NCBI GenBank assembly: GCA_902627935.1
Contig: CACOLA010000004.1
Span: 1 to 64,000, forward strand
Direction: 5' to 3'
Length of the DNA stretch: 64,000 nt
From: an uncultured Pelagibacteraceae bacterium
Lineage (GTDB): Bacteria > Pseudomonadota > Alphaproteobacteria > Pelagibacterales > Pelagibacteraceae
Positions 1 through 9,725 of this stretch are shown piece by piece. Below the pieces are notes generated by a model, which was given only the letters and a program-made list of their open reading frames with translations, was not told the DNA's origin and did no database searches. Every line of letters starts with the position of its first letter. The stretch's first letter is position 1. A program made the position numbers and the translations under genes.

Positions 1-99
1 GGAAAAGGGGGCGGTGGTAGAAAAGATTTTGCTCAAGCTGGAGGTCAAGATAGCAGTAAAATTGATGAAGCTTTTGAAAAAATAAAATCTTTAATTTAG
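1..99 (+). CDS. alaS: alanyl-tRNA synthetase, C-terminal end (partial)
   Basis: Only the last 32 codons and a TAG stop are in the window. The peptide has a glycine-rich stretch followed by [19 protein letters not shown], which matches the end of the C-terminal DHHA1-type domain of alanyl-tRNA synthetase (typically GGxGGGRPDMAQAGG followed by a short helix). In the full enzyme this region helps bind tRNA-Ala. The gene converges on icd and the two overlap by 9 bases. The family call rests on a short but distinctive tail. Confidence 0.85.
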   Translation, partial: GKGGGGRKDFAQAGGQDSSKIDEAFEKIKSLI

Positions 100-1305
100 T
101 TTCTTTTTAAGATTTTTATCTATTACATCCAAAAATTGATTAGTCGTCAGGTACCTACTTGAGGGTCCAACTAATATTGCAAGATCTTTTGTCATGTAGC
201 CATTTTCAACAATCTCAATACAAACTTTTTCTAATATCTCTGTAAATTTAATAAGCTCATTATTATTATCAAGTTTACCTCTATGGGCTAAACCTCTAGT
301 CCATGCAAAAATTGATGCAATTGGATTAGTTGAAGTTTCTTTTCCCTCTTGATGCATTCTATAATGTCTTGTCACTGTACCATGTGCAGCTTCTGCCTCC
401 ATTATTTTTCCATCAGGTGTTAATAAAGTACTTGTCATAAGGCCCAAAGATCCATAACCTTGAGCCATCGTATCAGACTGAACATCACCGTCATAATTTT
501 TACATGCCCATATATATTTTCCGCTCCATTTCATTGCACATGCGACCATGTCATCAATAAGTCTATGTTCATAACTAATATTAGCCTCAACAAATTTTTT
601 TTTAAATTCTTTATTAAATACCTCTTCAAATATTTCTTTAAAACGGCCATCATATTTTTTTAGAATTGTATTTTTAGTTGAAAGATAAACTGGCCATTTT
701 TTCATTAGGCCATAACTAAAACAAGATCTCGCAAAATCTTCTATTGACTTATCTAGATTATACATTGAAAGAGCCACTCCAGGTCCAGTAAAATTAAAAA
801 CTTCATATTTGATTTCATCTTTACCATCTTCAGATGTCCATTTAATTTCCATCTTGCCTTTACCCGGAACTTTAAAATCAGTTGCTCTATATTGGTCACC
901 AAATGCATGTCTTCCTATAACAACAGGATTGGACCAAGAAGGGACTAATTTTGGAATATTGGAGCATATAATTGGTTCTCTAAAAACAGTACCACCAATA
1001 ATATTTCTAATTGTACCATTAGGAGACCTCCACATCTTTTTTAACTTAAATTCTTCTACACGAGCTTCATCTGGAGTTATTGTTGCACATTTTATACCTA
1101 CACCAATATTTTTAATTGCTTTTGCTGCATCAATTGTAATTTGATCACTGGTATCGTCTCTGCTTTTCATGCCAAGATCGTAATATTCGATTTTCAAATC
1201 TAGGTAGGGCAAAATTAATTTATTCTTAATGAACTCCCAGATTATTCTAGTCATTTCATCTCCATCTAGCTCCACAACAGGATTTTTTATGCTGATTTTA
1301 CTCAT
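91..1305 (-). CDS. icd: isocitrate dehydrogenase (NADP+)
   Basis: TCA-cycle enzyme converting isocitrate to 2-oxoglutarate, CO2 and NADPH. The open frame extends to 1353, but the ATG at 1305 gives the usual family start ([20 protein letters not shown]) and a 404-residue protein, the usual length of the homodimeric eukaryote-like NADP-IDH type. The substrate-binding SPNGT motif is at residues 94-98, followed by [29 protein letters not shown] region and [12 protein letters not shown], part of the NADP site, lie towards the C-terminus. It converges on alaS with a 9-base overlap and is divergent from psd, leaving about 77 bases for both promoters. Confidence 0.95.
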   Translation of the reverse strand: MSKISIKNPVVELDGDEMTRIIWEFIKNKLILPYLDLKIEYYDLGMKSRDDTSDQITIDAAKAIKNIGVGIKCATITPDEARVEEFKLKKMWRSPNGTIRNIIGGTVFREPIICSNIPKLVPSWSNPVVIGRHAFGDQYRATDFKVPGKGKMEIKWTSEDGKDEIKYEVFNFTGPGVALSMYNLDKSIEDFARSCFSYGLMKKWPVYLSTKNTILKKYDGRFKEIFEEVFNKEFKKKFVEANISYEHRLIDDMVACAMKWSGKYIWACKNYDGDVQSDTMAQGYGSLGLMTSTLLTPDGKIMEAEAAHGTVTRHYRMHQEGKETSTNPIASIFAWTRGLAHRGKLDNNNELIKFTEILEKVCIEIVENGYMTKDLAILVGPSSRYLTTNQFLDVIDKNLKKKLN

Positions 1306-1382
1306 TTTTACGATATATATCTTATTAATTGAATTTCGCTGTTTTATATACATATTAATCGAAAATTATCAATTAATAGAAC

Positions 1383-2030
1383 ATGTTTAGTAAAATTTTT
1401 CCAAAACTCCATTCTGAAGGTTATAAATTTATTGTAATTGCCATTATATTTACAATCATTCTTTATAATCTAAGTATCTTTCTTGGATTTTTTGGAATAG
1501 TTCTGACTGCATGGGTTTATTATTTTTTTAGAGATCCTGAACGAGTGATTATTGAAAATGACGATTTTTTAGTGAGCCCAGCTGATGGAGAAATAATTAA
1601 AGTAGAAGAAGTTAGTGGTCCAAAAGAATTAGGATTAGAGAAAAAAACATTTAAGAAAATTAGTGTTTTCATGAATGTTTTTGATTGTCATGTTAACAGA
1701 GTCCCATGCTCCGGTCATGTAGAAGAAATATTATATAAACCAGGTAAATTTTTTAATGCTTCATTAGATAAAGCCAGTGAAGATAATGAAAGAAATTATT
1801 ATAAAATTAAAGATAGTCATGGAAATGAAATTATTGTTGTTCAAATAGCTGGTCTTATAGCTAGAAGAATTGTATGTGAAACAAATAAAAATCAAAATTT
1901 AAAACAAGGAGATAGAATTGGCATGATAAGGTTTGGAAGTAGAGCCGATATATATTATGAAAACTATGAACCTTTAGTAAAGGTTGGTCAAAAGGCCATA
2001 TCAGGAGAAACTTTACTGGCTAAAAAATAG
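1383..2030 (+). CDS. psd: phosphatidylserine decarboxylase proenzyme
   Basis: Makes phosphatidylethanolamine from phosphatidylserine in the inner membrane. The protein has 215 residues, the length of the short bacterial class. Two hydrophobic segments at about residues 15-45 anchor it. The conserved histidine lies in NVFDCHVNRVP (about 99-107). The self-cleavage site is the FGSR motif at 184-187: cleavage between Gly185 and Ser186 would leave the pyruvoyl prosthetic group on the small alpha chain. It is followed 3 bases later by pssA, whose product makes its substrate, so the pair is almost certainly one operon. Confidence 0.95.
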   Translation: MFSKIFPKLHSEGYKFIVIAIIFTIILYNLSIFLGFFGIVLTAWVYYFFRDPERVIIENDDFLVSPADGEIIKVEEVSGPKELGLEKKTFKKISVFMNVFDCHVNRVPCSGHVEEILYKPGKFFNASLDKASEDNERNYYKIKDSHGNEIIVVQIAGLIARRIVCETNKNQNLKQGDRIGMIRFGSRADIYYENYEPLVKVGQKAISGETLLAKK

Positions 2031-2033
2031 TTT

Positions 2034-2837
2034 ATGGAACAACCAAAAAAAAACTTTAAAATTGTTTCTGATAAAAAAACAAGAATGATACTTCCAAATG
2101 CAATAACATTAATTGGAGTTTGTCTTGGTTTAACATCAATTAAGTTTGCTATAGATGGAAGATTTTCTATAGCTATAATTGCAATTTTATTTGCAGGGTT
2201 AATGGATGCACTAGATGGTCGAATTGCTCGATTAATTAAAGGAACATCAAAAATAGGTAAAGAGTTAGATTCACTAGGTGATGTGATTAGTTTTGGTGTT
2301 GCACCTGCACTAATAATGTATTTTTGGAATTTACAATATTTAGAAAAATTAGGATGGTTTATATGTCTAATATATGTAGTCTGTGTTGCTTTAAGACTTG
2401 CTAGATTTAATATAAATTCTGAAGATGAAATTTCATGGAAAGATAATTTTTTTGAGGGAATGCCATCACCGGCAGGAGGTATTATTGTATTAACTCCTTT
2501 AATAATAAATTTTAGTGGTTTTGAAAAGTTTTTTTTTCAAATAAATTATGATGTGTTAGTTCCTGGATCTTTTATTTTTGTATCAATATTATTAATAAGT
2601 ACAATTCCAACTTATTCATTTAAAAAGATAGTTATACCACGAACTATGACAAAATTTTTACTTTTTGGGATTGTCCTATTTTTTGGTGCATTACTAGTTT
2701 ATACATTTAAAGTTTTAACATTAAGCGTTTTAATTTATATTTGTTTAATACCAATAAGTTATTTCCACTATAAAAAGATTAAAAAGGAAAAAAATATTAC
2801 CTCTGATAATGATGAAGGATTAGAAGATATATTGTAG
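2034..2837 (+). CDS. pssA: CDP-diacylglycerol--serine O-phosphatidyltransferase
   Basis: Integral membrane enzyme that condenses CDP-diacylglycerol with serine to give phosphatidylserine, the substrate of the Psd encoded just upstream. The CDP-alcohol phosphatidyltransferase signature D-G-x2-A-R-x8-G-x3-D-x3-D is complete: D61, G62, A65, R66, G75, D79 and D83. Several hydrophobic helices follow to the end, and a lysine/acid-rich tail closes the 267-residue protein. The next ATG follows the TAG stop directly, so translation is probably coupled to the glycosyltransferase gene. Confidence 0.95.
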   Translation: MEQPKKNFKIVSDKKTRMILPNAITLIGVCLGLTSIKFAIDGRFSIAIIAILFAGLMDALDGRIARLIKGTSKIGKELDSLGDVISFGVAPALIMYFWNLQYLEKLGWFICLIYVVCVALRLARFNINSEDEISWKDNFFEGMPSPAGGIIVLTPLIINFSGFEKFFFQINYDVLVPGSFIFVSILLISTIPTYSFKKIVIPRTMTKFLLFGIVLFFGALLVYTFKVLTLSVLIYICLIPISYFHYKKIKKEKNITSDNDEGLEDIL

Positions 2838-3749
2838 ATGAAGAAAAATGTAATAGTTTCCTTAGCTGATGCAAATTATTATCCATTATTAGATGAACTT
2901 GTAGACTCTATTAAACAATTTGAACAAAGTGAAAATGTTGCGATTTGCATATTAGATGCAGGTTTGGAGAAAAAACAAAAAGAAGCTTTATCAAAAAAAG
3001 TTGATGAAATAAAACAAGCAGAGTGGGATATTGAAGTTCCAGGATATAAAGTAAAAAATAAAGAATGGCTTAAAAGCCAGGTATCAAGAGCTTTTTTACC
3101 AAGATATTTCCCAAATTATCATAAGTATTTGTGGATTGATTGTGATGCTTGGGTAAATAGTTGGCAAAGTGTTGAACTATATTTTAAAGCTTGTGAAAAT
3201 GGAAAGCTTGGTATTACGCAGACTGTTGGTCCGGGTTATAAAGTCACTTCAAAGGTAATATGGTTGCTTGGTAAATTAGCCATAATAAAGTCACAAAATT
3301 TTAAACATGCAGTAAAATCGAAGATTGGTTATTCTAAGGCACGTAAACTTGCTTTTGCACCACATATTAATATAGGAGTTTTTTCATTGGAGGCTGACTC
3401 GCCTGGATGGTCTTCTTGGCAAAAAAATTTAATACAGACTTTAAAGTCTGGTAATATTTTTGGATCCGAAGGCCTAGCAATAAACATGTCGGTTTATATA
3501 GATAATTTAAAAACAGAATTTTTGCCACTTCATTGTAATTGGATTACAAGTAATCTTTTACCAAAATTTGATGAGAAGAATAATACATTTGTAGAGCCGT
3601 ATTTACCAAATTACGAAATAGGGATTATGCATTTAGCTGCAGGTATTTGGAGAGATGGTAAAGATATGAGAACTAACAAAGATTTAAAAGTTCAGATCGA
3701 AAGTCTTGAGGGCAAATTTTTAGAAAAAAGTCTTAGATATAATAATTAA
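2838..3749 (+). CDS. putative glycosyltransferase (GT8-like)
   Basis: A 303-residue soluble protein starting directly at the pssA stop. It resembles GT-A-fold family 8 transferases: an N-terminal beta strand with VSLADANYYP, a DxD metal/nucleotide-sugar motif at 101-103 in LWIDCDAW, a HINIGVFSLEA segment like the xNxGV motif, and a late HLAAGIWRDG segment where the family has a conserved histidine. Its place after psd-pssA suggests a role in the cell envelope, perhaps modifying a lipid or surface glycan. The sugar donor and acceptor cannot be told from sequence. Confidence 0.6.
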   Translation: MKKNVIVSLADANYYPLLDELVDSIKQFEQSENVAICILDAGLEKKQKEALSKKVDEIKQAEWDIEVPGYKVKNKEWLKSQVSRAFLPRYFPNYHKYLWIDCDAWVNSWQSVELYFKACENGKLGITQTVGPGYKVTSKVIWLLGKLAIIKSQNFKHAVKSKIGYSKARKLAFAPHINIGVFSLEADSPGWSSWQKNLIQTLKSGNIFGSEGLAINMSVYIDNLKTEFLPLHCNWITSNLLPKFDEKNNTFVEPYLPNYEIGIMHLAAGIWRDGKDMRTNKDLKVQIESLEGKFLEKSLRYNN

Positions 3750-4361
3750 TTGAAAAAAAATAAAATTTCAAAAAATTGGATAAATAAACAAAAAAAAGAT
3801 ATCTATGTTCGTAAATCAAAAATTGAGGGATATAGAGCAAGATCAGCTTATAAGTTAATTGAGATAGATAAAAAATTTAAAATTTTTAAGGGAGATATAA
3901 ATGTAATAGATATTGGCGCTGCTCCAGGTAGTTGGTCTCAATATGTCTCTAAAATTATAAAAAATGGAAATATTATTTCTATAGATTTGCTGGAAATGGA
4001 AAAAATTGAAAATACCATCCAAATTAGAGGAGATTTTACTGAAGAGAAAACAAAAGATAAGATTAAGAGTTTAATCAAAAAAAAGATTGATGTAATTATG
4101 TCGGATATGGCGGTCAATACAACTGGAATTAAGAATGTAGATTCTATTCAAACAGGTGAACTATGCAAAGAGGCCATGGAATTTTCAAAAGATATTATAT
4201 CTAGAAAAGGTTTTTTTATTTCAAAGATATTTATGGGTAGCACTTTTAATGAAATTGTCGCACTTGGTAAAAGTATTTTTAAAGAAGTTAAGGTTTTTAA
4301 ACCGTATTCTAGTCGAAAAGACTCAAAAGAAAGTTTTATAATTTGTAAAATTCTTAGATAG
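3750..4361 (+). CDS. rlmE: 23S rRNA 2'-O-ribose methyltransferase RlmE (FtsJ/RrmJ)
   Basis: SAM-dependent methyltransferase of the FtsJ family, which methylates the ribose of U2552 (E. coli numbering) in the A-loop of 23S rRNA. The 203-residue protein has the SAM motif DIGAAPGSWSQ (54-64) and the K-D-K-E catalytic tetrad: K35 in ARSAYKL, D119 in SDMA, K159 in ISKIF and E194. The start is a TTG at 3750 immediately after the stop of the preceding gene; no ATG fits before the conserved region. The lysine-rich N-terminus suits RNA binding. Confidence 0.92.
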   Translation: MKKNKISKNWINKQKKDIYVRKSKIEGYRARSAYKLIEIDKKFKIFKGDINVIDIGAAPGSWSQYVSKIIKNGNIISIDLLEMEKIENTIQIRGDFTEEKTKDKIKSLIKKKIDVIMSDMAVNTTGIKNVDSIQTGELCKEAMEFSKDIISRKGFFISKIFMGSTFNEIVALGKSIFKEVKVFKPYSSRKDSKESFIICKILR

Positions 4362-4398
4362 TCCCTTTAAATTTAAAAGGAATCGTATATAAAAGATC

Positions 4399-5475
4399 AT
4401 GGATCTCATACAAGAAGCACTTACCTTTGATGATGTAACGCTAGTTCCAAAATATTCTGAGATTTTACCTTCTGATGTCGACACAAGTATAAAATTAACT
4501 GAAAATTTAAAATTAAAAATTCCACTTTTATCCTCGGCAATGGACACAATTACTGAAAGTAAAATGGCAATCGCAATCGCAAAAGCTGGTGGAATTGGAG
4601 TTATTCATAGAAATCTAGATATTAAAAAACAGGTTTTAGAAATTAAAAAGGTAAAAAAACAGAAATTAATAGTAGGAGCTGCCGTTGGTGCAGGACCGAA
4701 AGAATTTGAGAGAGCAGAAGAGATTTTAAAAGAAAATATTAACATGATAGTTGTAGACACTGCTCATGGTCATACTAAGAAAGTTTCAGAAATAATTAAA
4801 TTTATAAAAAAACAGAAAAGTAAAAAAACAGCTTTATGTGCTGGTAATATTGCTACTGCCGAGGCTGCTAGATTTCTAATTAAGCTGGGAGTAGATATTA
4901 TTAAAGTCGGTATAGGCCCTGGCTCAATCTGTACAACAAGATTAGTGGCAGGTATTGGAGTACCGCAGTTAAGCGCAATCATGAGTGTTAGAAAAGGTAT
5001 TAAAAATAAGAAAATAAAAATTATCTCGGATGGAGGTATTAAATATTCTGGTGATTTAGCAAAAGCTTTTGCTGCAGGAGCAGATGCTGTGATGATAGGT
5101 TCATTATTTGCTGGAACTAATGAGACACCTGGGAAATTATTAAAAAGAGATGGTAAATTATTTAAAAGCTTTAGAGGCATGGGCTCAGTAGGTGCTATGA
5201 ATAAAGGTTCAGCAGATAGATATTTTCAATCAAAACAAAAAGATATGTCAAAATATGTTCCAGAGGGGGTCGAGGGGTTTGCCAAATATAAAGGCAAAGT
5301 GAATGATGTAATCTATAAATTAATTGGTGGTTTAAGATCTTCCATGGGATACCTCGGATCAAAACAGATTAGATATTTAAGAGATAAACCAAAATTTGTT
5401 AAAATCACCAAAGCTGGATTTTACGAAAGTATGGTACACAATGTTGATATAGTAAAAAATGACAACAAATACTAA
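4399..5475 (+). CDS. guaB: IMP dehydrogenase lacking the CBS (Bateman) domain
   Basis: Oxidises IMP to XMP, the first committed step to GMP; guaA follows one gene later. The catalytic core is intact: the GPGSICTTR loop with catalytic Cys178, a phosphate-binding DGGIKYSGD region, the Arg274-Tyr275 dyad in DRYFQ and the mobile-flap segment PEGVEGFAKYKG. The RY dyad and GuaA context argue against GMP reductase. The protein has only 358 residues against about 490 for typical IMPDH: sequence passes from IHRNLDIKKQVLEIKKVKK straight to KLIVGAAVG around residues 87-92, so the two-CBS regulatory insert is absent rather than frameshifted. A weak inverted repeat lies in the 37-base leader (about 4362-4382). 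Confidence 0.92.
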   Translation: MDLIQEALTFDDVTLVPKYSEILPSDVDTSIKLTENLKLKIPLLSSAMDTITESKMAIAIAKAGGIGVIHRNLDIKKQVLEIKKVKKQKLIVGAAVGAGPKEFERAEEILKENINMIVVDTAHGHTKKVSEIIKFIKKQKSKKTALCAGNIATAEAARFLIKLGVDIIKVGIGPGSICTTRLVAGIGVPQLSAIMSVRKGIKNKKIKIISDGGIKYSGDLAKAFAAGADAVMIGSLFAGTNETPGKLLKRDGKLFKSFRGMGSVGAMNKGSADRYFQSKQKDMSKYVPEGVEGFAKYKGKVNDVIYKLIGGLRSSMGYLGSKQIRYLRDKPKFVKITKAGFYESMVHNVDIVKNDNKY

Positions 5476-5915
5476 TGAGTAAAGTTTTAAAATTAATTTT
5501 TTATTTTTTTATAGTGACTAATTTCACAAATATCTCACTAGGAAAAGAAAATTTTTATAACAAAGGAATAAAACTTTATAAAGATAAAAAATTTGATGAA
5601 GCTCTTTTTATGTTTGAAAGAAGCATAGTTTTTAATCCAAAAGACTCTAAATCATATTTATACCTCGCAAAAATTTATAATGTTAAAGAAAATAAAGAAA
5701 AGGAAGAAAAAAACCTGGAAACGGCCTTACTGATTGAACCAGGCAATGAAGAAGCGATTTTGATGTCAATGAAAATAGCTTTAGAGAAATCAAATTATTC
5801 AAAAGTAAAAAATTTATCAAATACTTTTCAAAAAGTTTGTAAAAATTTATGTGAAGAAAATAAAAGTATTTTAGAGTCTCTTAAAAATATTGAGCCAAAA
5901 AATAATGAGTCTTGA
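5475..5915 (+). CDS. periplasmic TPR-repeat protein
   Basis: A 146-residue protein with a signal peptide (hydrophobic stretch at about residues 5-22, probable cleavage after a small residue near 23) followed by two or three tetratricopeptide repeats, for example [20 protein letters not shown] and the next [19 protein letters not shown] unit. TPR domains mediate protein contacts; no partner can be named. The ATG overlaps the guaB stop in a TAATG, and the end overlaps guaA by 11 bases, so it is translated within the guanine-nucleotide operon although it has no obvious link to it. Confidence 0.65.
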   Translation: MSKVLKLIFYFFIVTNFTNISLGKENFYNKGIKLYKDKKFDEALFMFERSIVFNPKDSKSYLYLAKIYNVKENKEKEEKNLETALLIEPGNEEAILMSMKIALEKSNYSKVKNLSNTFQKVCKNLCEENKSILESLKNIEPKNNES

Positions 5916-7467
5916 TATTACTTTAAACAAAATTTTAATTATAGATTTTGGATCTCAATTTACCCAACTTATAGCAAGAAGGATTAGAGAACTAGGAGTT
6001 TTTTCAGAGATAGTCAGTCACAAAAAAATAAAGAGTAAAGATATAGATAATTCTACAAAAGGTATAATTTTATCTGGAGGCCCATTGAATGTTTACGAAA
6101 TCAAAAAATATTCTTTTGATAAAAAAATTATCCAAAAAGGAAAACCCATTTTAGGTATTTGCTTTGGACATCAAATTCTTTCAAAATTAAATGGAGGAAA
6201 AGTAAAACAATCAAAGCATAGAGAGTTTGGTTTAGCTAATATTATAAAAAAAAAAGATAGTCTTTTAACTAAAAACTTTTTTAATAAAAAAAAATTTACT
6301 AAAGTTTGGATGAGCCATGCTGATCAAGTATCTAAATTACCCAAAAACTTTAATATTATTGCCTCAAGTCAAAACTCTAGGTTTGCTATTGTTGAGAATA
6401 ATTCTAAAAAATTCTACGGAGTTCAATTTCATCCAGAGGTAACTCACACTGAAAATGGAAAAAAAATTATCAGTAATTTCCTTTTTTTAATATGTCAAAT
6501 TAAAAGAAATTGGACCTCTAAAGAGCAAAAGAGAAAATTGATAGATGATATCAAAAATCAAGTAGGAAAAAATAAAGTTATATGTGCTCTTTCAGGTGGA
6601 GTTGATAGTAGTGTAGTTGCGCAATTAATGAACAAAGCTATTGGTAAAAAGCTGTTTTGTATCTTTGTAAACACAGGATTACTTCGAAAAAATGAGGAAA
6701 AACAAGTACTTAAAACATTTAAGAAAAAATTAAAGATAAATTTAATTTATGTGAATGCAGAAAAAGAATTTATTAAAAAATTAACAAATATTTATGACCC
6801 AGAAAAAAAACGAAAAATAATCGGAAATTTATTTATCAAAATTTTTGAGCGTTATTCAAAAAAAATTAAAAATGTAAAGTTTTTAGCTCAAGGCACACTT
6901 TACCCTGATTTAATTGAAAGCAAGTCAGTAACTGGGAGTCAAACTTCCAAAATTAAATCACACCATAATGTTGGAGGATTACCAAAAAAAATGAAACTTA
7001 AACTTGTTGAACCACTTAAGTTTTTATTTAAAGATGAGGTTAGAAAATTAGGTTTAGAACTAAATTTAGGTAAAGAAATAATTTCTCGTCATCCTTTTCC
7101 AGGTCCAGGTCTTGCAATAAGAATGCCAGGTTCAATCACAAAGGAAAAAATCAATATTTTAAAAGAAGCTGATCATTATTTTATTCAAGCTTTAAAAGAA
7201 CACAAACTATATCATAAAATTTGGCAAGCTTATGCCGCATTACTTCCAGTCAAAACTGTAGGTGTAATGGGTGATAATAGAACATATGAATATCTGTGCT
7301 TATTGCGAGCAATTACATCTGAAGATGGTATGACGGCAGATTTTTATGATTTTAAAAAATCATTTATACAAGAGATTTCAAACAAAATTGTTAATAGCAT
7401 TAGAGGAATTAATAGAGTAGTTTATGATATTACTTCAAAACCTCCTAGTACAATCGAGTTAGAATAA
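5905..7467 (+). CDS. guaA: GMP synthase (glutamine-hydrolysing)
   Basis: Amidates XMP to GMP using glutamine and ATP. The N-terminal class I amidotransferase has the nucleophile Cys86 in GICFGHQ and the His176/Glu178 pair in GVQFHPE. The ATP-pyrophosphatase domain carries the SGGVDSS P-loop at about 230-236, and the C-terminal dimerisation domain ends [16 protein letters not shown] at 5890 would extend it, but the ATG at 5905 gives a better fit to the family start (520 residues). It overlaps the TPR gene by 11 bases, and panB begins directly after its stop. Confidence 0.96.
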   Translation: MSLDITLNKILIIDFGSQFTQLIARRIRELGVFSEIVSHKKIKSKDIDNSTKGIILSGGPLNVYEIKKYSFDKKIIQKGKPILGICFGHQILSKLNGGKVKQSKHREFGLANIIKKKDSLLTKNFFNKKKFTKVWMSHADQVSKLPKNFNIIASSQNSRFAIVENNSKKFYGVQFHPEVTHTENGKKIISNFLFLICQIKRNWTSKEQKRKLIDDIKNQVGKNKVICALSGGVDSSVVAQLMNKAIGKKLFCIFVNTGLLRKNEEKQVLKTFKKKLKINLIYVNAEKEFIKKLTNIYDPEKKRKIIGNLFIKIFERYSKKIKNVKFLAQGTLYPDLIESKSVTGSQTSKIKSHHNVGGLPKKMKLKLVEPLKFLFKDEVRKLGLELNLGKEIISRHPFPGPGLAIRMPGSITKEKINILKEADHYFIQALKEHKLYHKIWQAYAALLPVKTVGVMGDNRTYEYLCLLRAITSEDGMTADFYDFKKSFIQEISNKIVNSIRGINRVVYDITSKPPSTIELE

Positions 7468-8247
7468 ATGAATAAAAAGATTAATAAAATTCTTAGTAAA
7501 AAGAATAAATCAAAAGTAATATGCTTGACTGCTTACTCTAAAAATGTTGCATCTATTTTAGACAGACATTGCGATCTCGTTTTAGTAGGAGACTCATTAG
7601 GTTCAGTTCTCTACAACTACAATTCTACAAAAGAAGTAAGTTTAGAAACAATGATAAATCATTCTAAAAGTGTAAGACTTGGAGTAAAAAAATCTCTAAT
7701 GGTAGTTGATATGCCATATAACACTTATCGAAATCCAAAAGAAGCTTTGAAGAATGCCCGATTAGTAATGAAAAAAACTAAATGTGATGCAGTAAAATTA
7801 GAAGGTGGAAAGAAAATTATTTCTATAGTCAAGTCTCTAGTTAAAAATAAAATACCTGTAATGGGACATTTAGGCATTTTACCTCAAACTGAAAAAAAAT
7901 TTACTTATAAAGGTAAAAAATTAACAGAAAGAAATAAAATTTTAAAAGATGCTAAATTATTAGAAAAAGCTGGTATTTTTTCTATAGTATTAGAATGTAT
8001 TGAAACTAGATTAGCAAAAAAAATAACCGAACAATTGAACATTATAACTGTTGGAATTGGTTCCTCCGCTAATTGTGATGGGCAAGTATTAGTATTTGAT
8101 GACTTAATAGGCTTAAGTCAAAATAGATTTAGATTTGTAAAGAAATATGTAGATTTAAATCAAATAATCAATTCTGCAGTTAAAAGATATAAATCTGAGG
8201 TATTAACAAAAAAATTTCCTAAAGCTAAACACTCATTTAAAAATTAA
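7468..8247 (+). CDS. panB: 3-methyl-2-oxobutanoate hydroxymethyltransferase
   Basis: Transfers a hydroxymethyl group from methylene-THF to 2-oxoisovalerate to give ketopantoate, the first step of pantothenate synthesis. The 259-residue TIM barrel keeps the metal-binding Asp42 (VGDSLG) and Asp81 (VVDMPY), Glu112 (KLEGG) and catalytic Glu176 (VLECI), plus MGHLGILPQ and GIGSSANCDGQ. Its ATG follows the guaA TAA directly. It converges on the aldehyde dehydrogenase gene, and the two stops share one TTAA tetranucleotide. Confidence 0.94.
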   Translation: MNKKINKILSKKNKSKVICLTAYSKNVASILDRHCDLVLVGDSLGSVLYNYNSTKEVSLETMINHSKSVRLGVKKSLMVVDMPYNTYRNPKEALKNARLVMKKTKCDAVKLEGGKKIISIVKSLVKNKIPVMGHLGILPQTEKKFTYKGKKLTERNKILKDAKLLEKAGIFSIVLECIETRLAKKITEQLNIITVGIGSSANCDGQVLVFDDLIGLSQNRFRFVKKYVDLNQIINSAVKRYKSEVLTKKFPKAKHSFKN

Positions 8248-9725
8248 CCCATTGTAAAAGGATCGGCCATTGGTTTGTCAGATGAATTATACCATGTTGT
8301 CTTAATTCTTGTGTATTCTTTGATAGACTCAATTCCTGCTTCTTTACCATAACCACTATCTTTAATTCCACCAAACGGAGCCATTGGGGAAATTAGTCTA
8401 TAAGTATTTATAAAAACTATTCCAGCTCTTATAGCTTTTGAAACTCTAATACCTCGGGCAAAATTAGAGGTATAAACTCCTGAAGAAAGACCATATTTGT
8501 TATCATTCATTTTATCTATGACTTCTTCCTCTTTTTCAAATTTCATTACAGATAATATTGGGCCAAATAACTCATTTTCTGCTACTGGGAGATTATGATT
8601 TTCACACTCAATTATTGTTGCTGGAAAATAATAACCTTTATTGAAATCAGTAGATCTTTTTCCGCCACATCTAACTTTTCCACCTTGTTCAATAGTAGCT
8701 TTAATTTTTTTTTCTATGTTTTCTAATTGTTTAAAACTATTTAATGGTCCCATCTGAGTATCTTTTTCCATCGGGCCACCCAATTTTATTTTTTCAGCTT
8801 TGGAAATTAATTTTTTTAAAAATTCATTGTAAATATTAGATTGTAAATAAAGTCTTGATCCTGCTATACAGCTTTGACCACTTGCTCCAAATATTCCTGC
8901 AGTTATTCCGTTTAAAGCATTTTCTTGTTCGGCATCATCAAATACTACAACTGGACTTTTGCCACCAAGTTCTAAACTTACTTGAGATAAATTTTCAGCA
9001 GAATTTTTTACAATATGCTTTGCAGTTTCAGGTCCGCCAGTAAAAGCAATTCTTTCTACGAGATTATGTGTAGTTAAAGCTTTACCACAAGGCTCACCTA
9101 AACCAGTAATTATATTAATTACTCCCTTTGGTATTCCGGCTTTATCAATTAATTTTGCAAACTCTAATAGAGTCACGGGAGCAAGTTCTGAAGCTTTAAT
9201 TACCACTGTATTACCCATTGCAAGAGCTGGAGCAAGTTTAACAGCAGTTAATAACATTTGAGAGTTCCAAGGAATAATTGCAGCCACAACTCCAATAGGA
9301 ATTCTTGTCGTTGTAACTTGCATATCTGGTTTATCTATCGGAACAACAGTTCCTTCCACTTTGTCAGCCAAACCTGCAAAGTAATCATAATATTCTGCAA
9401 TATAATTTGCTTGAGTTTTTGTTTCTCTATAAAGTTTTCCAGTATCAATAGTTTCTATTTTTCCAAGGTGTTCTGCATTAGCTCTAAGTTGATCAGCAAT
9501 TAATCTCAAATATTTTGCTCTTTCTCTTGGATGAAGTATAGACCAATTATTTTCAAAAGCTTTTTGAGCTGATAGAACAGCTTTATCTACATCTTTTGCA
9601 TTGGCCTCAGGAACTGTTGCCCAAACTTCATTGTTTTCAGGATTTAATGTTTCAATTTTTTTTCCAGAGGATGAGTCTATCCACTCACCATTAATGTACA
9701 TTTTAAAATCTTGAATTCTTGACAT
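8244..9725 (-). CDS. NAD(P)+-dependent aldehyde dehydrogenase
   Basis: Oxidises an aldehyde to its acid. The 493-residue protein has the ALDH landmarks: the IIPWNSQ Rossmann-loop segment, catalytic Glu252 in LELGGKSP, nucleophile Cys286 in ASGQSCIAGS and the ELFGPILSV motif. Sequence features recall the betaine-aldehyde/gamma-aminobutyraldehyde-type branch, but substrate cannot be assigned. It is the last gene of a four-gene minus-strand unit (monooxygenase, PF06684 protein, hydrolase, ALDH) with 0-1 base gaps or overlaps, so it likely finishes a pathway that releases an aldehyde. Confidence 0.88.
   Translation of the reverse strand: MSRIQDFKMYINGEWIDSSSGKKIETLNPENNEVWATVPEANAKDVDKAVLSAQKAFENNWSILHPRERAKYLRLIADQLRANAEHLGKIETIDTGKLYRETKTQANYIAEYYDYFAGLADKVEGTVVPIDKPDMQVTTTRIPIGVVAAIIPWNSQMLLTAVKLAPALAMGNTVVIKASELAPVTLLEFAKLIDKAGIPKGVINIITGLGEPCGKALTTHNLVERIAFTGGPETAKHIVKNSAENLSQVSLELGGKSPVVVFDDAEQENALNGITAGIFGASGQSCIAGSRLYLQSNIYNEFLKKLISKAEKIKLGGPMEKDTQMGPLNSFKQLENIEKKIKATIEQGGKVRCGGKRSTDFNKGYYFPATIIECENHNLPVAENELFGPILSVMKFEKEEEVIDKMNDNKYGLSSGVYTSNFARGIRVSKAIRAGIVFINTYRLISPMAPFGGIKDSGYGKEAGIESIKEYTRIKTTWYNSSDKPMADPFTMG

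Noticed and set aside
460-1144. Plus-strand frames of 67 and 111 codons inside icd
   Set aside because: They are antisense shadows of the strongly conserved icd gene, with no ribosome site or recognisable protein features.
4399-5475. GMP reductase (guaC) instead of guaB
   Set aside because: The Arg-Tyr dyad (RYF) and GPGSICTTRLVAG loop are IMPDH features and guaA lies downstream; short length is explained by lack of the CBS insert.
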